Part shown: positions 41,785-46,587 of the stretch, piece by piece
How the letters are laid out: every line of letters starts with the position of its first letter
Position numbering within the stretch: the first letter of the stretch is position 1
Assembly: GCA_947305775.1 (NCBI GenBank)
Contig: CAMZEN010000019.1
Location: 1 to 46,587, forward strand
Reading direction: 5' to 3'
DNA length: 46,587 nucleotides
From: an uncultured Verrucomicrobiota bacterium
Lineage (GTDB): Bacteria; Verrucomicrobiota; Kiritimatiellia; RFP12; UBA1067
Translations under genes and position numbers: made by a program
Notes under the pieces: generated by a model
What the model saw: the letters and a program-made list of their open reading frames with translations, nothing else
What the model was told of the DNA's origin: nothing
Databases searched by the model: none

Positions 41785-42061
41785 GAAAATCACGCGTGAA
41801 TTCACGCTCCTTAACAAGTACGGAATGCACGTGCGTCCGGCTGGCCTTTTCGCGAAGGTCGCCAGTCGCTATGATGCCGATGTCGAGGTCGAGAAGGACG
41901 GCAACGTCGTATCCGGCAAGTCGATCATGGCGCTTATGACTCTTGAGGCCACACACGGAGCGGTGCTCAAGGTTACGGCGTCCGGCAATCAGGCGAAGGA
42001 GGTTCTGGACGAGCTGGAGGCCCTTATAGGCCGCAAGTTCGACATACCGGATGAGCAGTAG
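41777..42061 (+). CDS. ptsH: Phosphocarrier protein HPr
   Basis: A 94-residue phosphocarrier. Seen: H18 in YGMHVRPAG, phosphorylated by Enzyme I, and S49 in SGKSIMALM, the target of HprK. The two sites and the hprK gene next door point to a regulatory network. No sugar-specific EII gene is nearby. It overlaps ptsI by 11 bp. Confidence 0.97.
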   Translation: MAEKITREFTLLNKYGMHVRPAGLFAKVASRYDADVEVEKDGNVVSGKSIMALMTLEATHGAVLKVTASGNQAKEVLDELEALIGRKFDIPDEQ

Positions 42062-43838
42062 ACCCGAGATGGCGACCCTCGCCGGCATCCCCACGGCCCG
42101 CGGCCTTGTCGCGGGGCCGGTCTTCCTGTACAGGGGAGACGGCGAGATTCCCGTGCCCGAATACGTGGTCGAGCCAGGGCGCGAGGAAGAGGAGTTCAGA
42201 AGATTCGAGCGCGCCGTAGTCGATACGAAGCGCGACCTTGAGAACCTCATCTCGGTGCTGCGCGAGCGCACGGGACGCGCCGATGTGCGCGTGTTCGAGT
42301 GCCACCTGATGTTTCTGGAGGATCCGACGTTCTCCGACGAGATCAGGAGCAGCGTAACGAAGGACCACGTCAACGCCGAAGCCGCAGTAAAATCCTTCAC
42401 GGACAGGATGCGCGTGCAGTTCTCGCGCATGAACGACCCGTATTTCCGCGAGCGTGTAAGGGACTTCGACGATGTTGAGCGGCGCTTGCTGATGGCGCTT
42501 ACGGGTTTCGCGCCGGATACAAGCCTCGAGCTGAAATCTCCGGCCATAATAGTTGCGGACGACCTGACCCCGTCCGAGACCGTTCGCCTGCCGCGCGAGA
42601 ACGTTCTGGGCTTCGCTACGAACGGAGGCTCGGCCACAAGCCATGTGGCGCTTCTGGCGAGGGCGATGGCGATACCGGCGGTTACCGGCCTTGTTGATAT
42701 AACGTCAAGGGTAAGGCCCGGGATGACCGTCATACTTGACGGCGGCACCGGCGAGGTTACGATAGCCCCCAACAAGGAGACCCTTGATCTCTACGAGTCG
42801 AGGAAGCGCCACCGCCACAACATCGAGAAGGCCGAGCCTGAGGGCTGCCCCGCCGGCACCTTTCGCGAAGGCGGCGAGGTCAAGATATTCGCCAACATAC
42901 ATCCCGGCGTGGCGGTGTCGGGGCTGCGCGATCTCGGGGCTCGCGGCGTAGGGCTCTACCGCAGCGAATACCTGTGGCTCAACCGCGAGCGCGAGCCCAC
43001 CGAGGAGGAGCAGTTCGAGGCTTACCGTGAGGCGGTCGAGCAGACGGCGAAGCTCTCAGCTGACGCCTCCATAACTATCCGCGCGCTTGACATAGGCGGC
43101 GACAAGACCGTAAAGGGCATTTCGGCGAAGGAGTCCAATCCGTTCCTCGGCAACAGGTCCATAAGGTATCTGCTTTCCAACCGTGAGGTGTTCAAGACGC
43201 AGCTCAGGGCGATACTGCGTGCGTCCGCCTTCGGCAAGGTAAATACTATGTATCCGATGGTGAGCTGCGTCGAAGAGCTCACCGAGGCGGCCGTGGTGCT
43301 TGAGGAGGTCAAGCGCTCGCTGGACAAGGACGGCCTGGCCTACGACAGGAACATGCCGATCGGCGCAATGATCGAGATTCCCTCCGCCGCGATAAACGCG
43401 GATGCGATTGCGACCAAGGTAGACTTCTTCTCCATCGGCACGAACGACCTCATACAGTACACGATGGCGGCCGACCGCAGCAACGAGGCGGTCGCACATC
43501 TGTACCAGCCCACCAACCCAGCCATACTTTACCTCATGAGGCGCGTGATAGCCGCCGCGCACAACCACGGCATACCTGTCGCGGTATGCGGCGAAAGCGC
43601 GTCCGATCCCATACTCGGCGTGCTCTGGGCTGCCATGGGCATCGATACGCTTTCGATGTCCGGCTCGTACATACCTGTGATCGCCAAGCTCCTCAGGCGA
43701 CTCTCGCGGACCGAGCTCGACGAATACGCCGCGCTCGCCAACGGCTTCGACGCCTCCGCAACCGCGAAGTCCGTCTTCGATGCCTGCCACGCCTGGATGC
43801 TCGGCAAGATACCTGAGCTGGACGATCTCCTAGCCTGA
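42051..43838 (+). CDS. ptsI: PTS Enzyme I
   Basis: A 595-residue phosphotransferase that moves phosphate from PEP to HPr. Seen: active-site H198 in GGSATSHVALLARA, the swivelling N-terminal half, PEP-binding GLYRSEYLW and GTNDLIQYTMAADR, and the C-terminal catalytic Cys in VAVCGESASD. Length is in the normal range for Enzyme I (about 570-600). It ends the kdsA-to-ptsI run; 22 bp later trmD starts. Confidence 0.97.
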   Translation: MSSRPEMATLAGIPTARGLVAGPVFLYRGDGEIPVPEYVVEPGREEEEFRRFERAVVDTKRDLENLISVLRERTGRADVRVFECHLMFLEDPTFSDEIRSSVTKDHVNAEAAVKSFTDRMRVQFSRMNDPYFRERVRDFDDVERRLLMALTGFAPDTSLELKSPAIIVADDLTPSETVRLPRENVLGFATNGGSATSHVALLARAMAIPAVTGLVDITSRVRPGMTVILDGGTGEVTIAPNKETLDLYESRKRHRHNIEKAEPEGCPAGTFREGGEVKIFANIHPGVAVSGLRDLGARGVGLYRSEYLWLNREREPTEEEQFEAYREAVEQTAKLSADASITIRALDIGGDKTVKGISAKESNPFLGNRSIRYLLSNREVFKTQLRAILRASAFGKVNTMYPMVSCVEELTEAAVVLEEVKRSLDKDGLAYDRNMPIGAMIEIPSAAINADAIATKVDFFSIGTNDLIQYTMAADRSNEAVAHLYQPTNPAILYLMRRVIAAAHNHGIPVAVCGESASDPILGVLWAAMGIDTLSMSGSYIPVIAKLLRRLSRTELDEYAALANGFDASATAKSVFDACHAWMLGKIPELDDLLA

Positions 43839-43860
43839 AGCCCCAAGGCCCCGTCCTCAC

Positions 43861-44541
43861 ATGACCATCGACATCATAAGCGTCCAGCCGCAGATGTTCC
43901 GCGGCTTCCTTGAGGAGTCGATGGTCGCGCGCGCCGTCAGGAAGGGCGCCTGCGAGATTCGCATAAGGGACCTAAGGGACTATACACACGACCGCTGGCG
44001 CAAGGTGGACGACAAGCCCTACGGCGGCGGACCCGGCATGCTCATGATGTGCGGCCCGTGGTTCGAGGCCGTCGAAAGCTGTCTCAATGGCTCCCCTGCT
44101 GAAGGACGCCGCGTTATAATGACTTCGCCCGCCGGACGTCGCTTCGACCAGCGCATGGCCGAAGAGCTTTCGCGTGAGCGCCACCTGGTGTTCATGTGCG
44201 GACACTACGAAGGGTTCGATGCGCGCATACGAACCCTCGCGACCGACGAGGTATCCATCGGCGACTTTGTCATGACCGGCGGCGAGCTCGCGTCCGCCGC
44301 GATGGTGGACGCAGTCGTCAGGCTTCTCCCCGGCGTGCTTGGCGGCGGGCCCGCCGCGACCGCGAGCGAGAGCTTTGGGCGGGACGGACTTCTGGAGGCG
44401 CCACAATACACCCACCCGCCGGTATTCCGCGGCATGGCCGTGCCAGAGATACTCCTTAGCGGCGACCATGCTAAGATTGAGGTGTGGCGTCGAGCAGAGT
44501 CGCGTCGCCTTACGGCCGAACGCCGTCCAGACCTGATATAG
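43861..44541 (+). CDS. trmD: tRNA (guanine-N1-)-methyltransferase TrmD
   Basis: A 226-residue SPOUT-class enzyme making m1G37. Seen: IDIISVQPQMF, DDKPYGGGPGML, GHYEGFDARI and VSIGDFVMTGGELA (the AdoMet knot), FGRDGLLEAPQYTHP. It is slightly shorter than E. coli TrmD (255). The usual rpsP-rimM-trmD-rplS operon is not present here; trmD stands alone between ptsI and the Nif3 gene, with no strong ribosome site before the ATG at 43861. Confidence 0.96.
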   Translation: MTIDIISVQPQMFRGFLEESMVARAVRKGACEIRIRDLRDYTHDRWRKVDDKPYGGGPGMLMMCGPWFEAVESCLNGSPAEGRRVIMTSPAGRRFDQRMAEELSRERHLVFMCGHYEGFDARIRTLATDEVSIGDFVMTGGELASAAMVDAVVRLLPGVLGGGPAATASESFGRDGLLEAPQYTHPPVFRGMAVPEILLSGDHAKIEVWRRAESRRLTAERRPDLI

Positions 44542-44556
44542 CAAGGATGTTAAATA

Positions 44557-45240
44557 ATGAAACTTGAGAAGATAACCAAGTGGCTTGATGCTGAACTAGA
44601 TCTTGCCGCATTCGACGATGTGTCGAACAACGGACTGCAGGTAGCGCGCGAGGAGGGCGACGTTAAGCGCGTCGCCTTTGCCGTCGATGCGAGCGCCGCG
44701 AGCGTCGCGGCCGCCGCGAAGGCCGGTGCGCAGCTGCTGGTCGTCCATCACGGCATAAGCTGGGGCGGCGGCATAAGGCGCATCGTCGGCGGCGAGTACG
44801 AAGTAGTCAGCCGCGCCATACGCGCCAACCTCGCCATATACGCCGCGCATCTTCCGCTCGACGCCAACAAGGCCGTCGGCAACAACTGGGAGCTTGCCCG
44901 CTTCCTCGGCCTAACGCGCATAGCGCCCGCCTTCTCCTATCACGGGAACGTCATCGGCGTTACCGGCTACAACGCCCACGGCAAGAAGATCGGCGTGTGC
45001 TCGGGCGGCGCCGGCGAATTCGCCGCGGACGCGAAGGCGCTCGGCTGCGACCTATACGTAACTGGCGAGGCAAGCTGGGGCGACAGGATTGCCGCGGAGA
45101 ACGTCGGCATGCAGATGGTGTGCGCAGGCCACTACGAAACCGAGACTTTCGGCGTGAAGGCCCTCGCCAAGGCGATGGAGAAGGCGCTTAAGATAAAGAC
45201 CGTGTTCATGGACAGGCCCAAGAAAGGTGACGCCGAATGA
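44557..45240 (+). CDS. Nif3/YbgI family dinuclear metal-binding protein
   Basis: A 227-residue protein of the NIF3 (DUF34) family, a toroidal hexamer with a dinuclear metal site; some members are called GTP cyclohydrolase type 2. Seen: the N-terminal AFDDVSNNGLQV, metal ligands H64/H65 in VVHHGISWGG, AAHLPLDANKAVGNNWELA and C-terminal CAGHYETETFGVKAL. Function within the family is not settled. The stop overlaps the next start by four bases. Confidence 0.92.
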   Translation: MKLEKITKWLDAELDLAAFDDVSNNGLQVAREEGDVKRVAFAVDASAASVAAAAKAGAQLLVVHHGISWGGGIRRIVGGEYEVVSRAIRANLAIYAAHLPLDANKAVGNNWELARFLGLTRIAPAFSYHGNVIGVTGYNAHGKKIGVCSGGAGEFAADAKALGCDLYVTGEASWGDRIAAENVGMQMVCAGHYETETFGVKALAKAMEKALKIKTVFMDRPKKGDAE

Positions 45241-45722
45241 AGAAGCTCGTTTCCGTTTTCGCCGCGCTTGCGGCGACGATCGCCCTTGCCGATGCCGCGT
45301 TCGACTACGACGAGGCGTGCGCAGAGTTCGACAGGTTCTACGTGGGCGCGGCCGTGGGCGGCGTTTTTCCGCAAGGAGGCTCCCGCATGTCGCCGCGCGC
45401 AAGCGCCGCTGTGCGCGCAGGATTCTATTTGACCGAGATGTGGGCGCTGGAAGGGGAGGCTGGCGCGGCGGACGACCATACTGCATTCGCCGCCAAGGCG
45501 CTTTGGCACTGGTGGGGCTACGAAAGGCTCGACCCGTTCTTCACGTTCGGTGCGCGCGGCTGGACCCATCACGGACAGCTCGGACCGTGCGGCGGACTCG
45601 GCGCGTTCTATCACATGACGGAATCCCTCTCGCTGCGCTTCGACGCCGACGCAACCCTCGGCCTCGATACCGACACCGAGATGGTCTACACACTCGCCCT
45701 CGGCCTGCAGTTCTCGTTCTAG
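45237..45722 (+). CDS. Small outer-membrane beta-barrel protein
   Basis: A 161-residue exported protein with a signal peptide (MKKLVSVFAALAATIALADA), alternating hydrophobic/polar strands (FYVGAAVGGVFPQ; VRAGFYLTEMWALEGEAGA; RLDPFFTFGARGWTHHG; LALGLQFSF) and a C-terminal Phe, all features of an OmpA-like eight-strand barrel recognised by BAM. No periplasmic peptidoglycan-binding domain. Exact function unknown. Confidence 0.75.
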   Translation: MKKLVSVFAALAATIALADAAFDYDEACAEFDRFYVGAAVGGVFPQGGSRMSPRASAAVRAGFYLTEMWALEGEAGAADDHTAFAAKALWHWWGYERLDPFFTFGARGWTHHGQLGPCGGLGAFYHMTESLSLRFDADATLGLDTDTEMVYTLALGLQFSF

Positions 45723-45749
45723 TCCCGTTGGCCCATCCGTATATTCCCT

Positions 45750-46520
45750 ATGAAAGACACCAGAGAAGAATGGTTCGATGAAAACTCCAGGGTCGCCGTG
45801 ACCATCGTCGACGTAACGACCGCCGCGCAGCAGCTCGCTCGCGGACATCTCTGCGGCCCGACGAGTGCGTACTTCCTCGCGAAGGCCCTCGCCGCCGCGG
45901 CGCTTCTCGGAACCGAGACGAGCGAGAAGGACGAGGTCGTATCCATACAGATGAAGTGCAAGGGCCCCCTCGGCGGCTTTAACGTCGAATGCTCCGCCGA
46001 CGGCGCACTTCGCGGCTACACCGAGCGCAAGACGTTTGACGAGTTCGACGGCATGGGCACGCCCGACGTAAAGAAGGTCGTTGGCGAGCGGCGCATACAG
46101 GTGACGCGCTCGGTGCCGGGCCGCATAATCTCGCAGGGCATCTCCAACTCGCTTGACGGCTATCTTGCGGGCTCGCTCCAGCGCAAGGCCTGCATCTATC
46201 TCGAAGCCGCAGTCACCGATGAAGTGGAGGTCCTCTCCGCACGCGGCGTCATGGTAGAGGCGCTTCCCGACTCTACGGCAAACGTCACCGATTTCGTGCC
46301 GGAAAAGATTTCCGTAGCTTCGCGCAACATTCTGCGGCAGCTCGGCCTGGAGCGCGCAAAGCTTCGCAAGACCTCGCCGCTTAGGTTCGAATGCCGCTGC
46401 TCGCCCGAACGCGCAGTAGCTATGCTTGGCGCGCTGGACGCGAAAGAGCGCGAATCCCTTCCGCCGACCATCGACGTCACTTGCCACATGTGCGGCAGGA
46501 CGTTCACGGTCAAGACGTGA
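45750..46520 (+). CDS. hslO: Redox-regulated chaperone Hsp33
   Basis: A 256-residue holdase activated by oxidation. Seen: the N-terminal domain and, near the end, zinc ligands C215-x-C217 and C245-x-x-C248 (FECRCSPE and VTCHMCGR), the redox switch. The C-terminus is about 35 residues shorter than E. coli Hsp33. The ATG at 45750 has no good Shine-Dalgarno sequence; a TATATT hexamer at 45741-45746 is too close to be a promoter for it, so readthrough from the previous gene is likely. Confidence 0.95.
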   Translation: MKDTREEWFDENSRVAVTIVDVTTAAQQLARGHLCGPTSAYFLAKALAAAALLGTETSEKDEVVSIQMKCKGPLGGFNVECSADGALRGYTERKTFDEFDGMGTPDVKKVVGERRIQVTRSVPGRIISQGISNSLDGYLAGSLQRKACIYLEAAVTDEVEVLSARGVMVEALPDSTANVTDFVPEKISVASRNILRQLGLERAKLRKTSPLRFECRCSPERAVAMLGALDAKERESLPPTIDVTCHMCGRTFTVKT

Positions 46521-46541
46521 GGGGGATGGAAGCGTCGTGTT

Positions 46542-46562
46542 CAGAACTGAATGCAAGTTCTG
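46542..46562 (+). terminator. Possible hairpin after hslO
   Basis: CAGAACT (46542-46548) and AGTTCTG (46556-46562) form a 7-bp stem with loop GAATGCA. No U-tract follows, so termination by this alone is doubtful. Confidence 0.3.
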
Positions 46563-46587
46563 GAAGAAAACGCAAGTTTATCCGATA

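Overview
The window looks like part of a chromosome from an anaerobe-type Gram-negative bacterium of the PVC superphylum, most likely Kiritimatiellota/Lentisphaerota/Verrucomicrobiota. This is an inference from gene content, not a database result. The evidence is LPS and outer-membrane genes (kdsA, an LptA-like gene, lptB, mlaEFD), a ClpC with a McsA/McsB-type partner next to it, an ECF sigma/Ser-Thr kinase pair, a regulatory-type PTS (hprK-ptsH-ptsI) and an EF-Tu with an odd switch I. Core genes are GC-rich, packed with 1-40 bp stop/start overlaps and almost all on the + strand.

Layout. (1) 1-6100: the right end of a lower-GC integrated element, all on the minus strand: tyrosine integrase, unknown protein, small MerR/AlpA-like regulator, unknown protein and a primase-helicase. 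It ends at a truncated tRNA (CAU anticodon) 3' half, so the rest of the element lies beyond the left edge. (2) 6173-12948: a stress/replication operon: McsA-McsB-like adaptor, clpC, dnaG, ECF sigma, Ser/Thr kinase. (3) 12949-16268: a large orphan lipoprotein with a long structured leader and strong terminator, then a 325-bp MITE-like element with 24-bp inverted ends and a palindrome of heptamer repeats. (4) 16269-22043: moxR-type ATPase, then tRNA-Thr, tuf, rpmG, tRNA-Trp, secE, nusG, rplK, rplA, rplJ, rplL. This series ends at a good intrinsic terminator and rpoBC does not follow. (5) 22075-29880: an orphan Opp-type ATPase, KtrA-like RCK protein, murA (active-site Cys to Asp), aminotransferase, secreted protein, ispE, tRNA-Gln overlapping ispE, and pcnB. 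(6) 29855-35339: TPR membrane protein, mlaE, mlaF, mlaD, a secreted gluzincin-type protein, gluQRS. (7) 35304-37805 (minus): SWIM-SNF2 helicase. (8) 37867-43838: kdsA, lptA-like, lptB, hpf, hprK, ptsH, ptsI. (9) 43861-46520: trmD, a Nif3-family gene, a small beta-barrel protein, hslO.

The most notable signals are a recurrent extended -10 promoter (TTTGGTATAAT-like) placed only 7-10 nt before the start codon of at least five genes, implying leaderless mRNAs; the McsA zinc finger fused directly to a McsB C-terminal region without the kinase core; the divergent EF-Tu G2 region; the heptamer/MITE element; and the uncoupling of rplJL from rpoBC.
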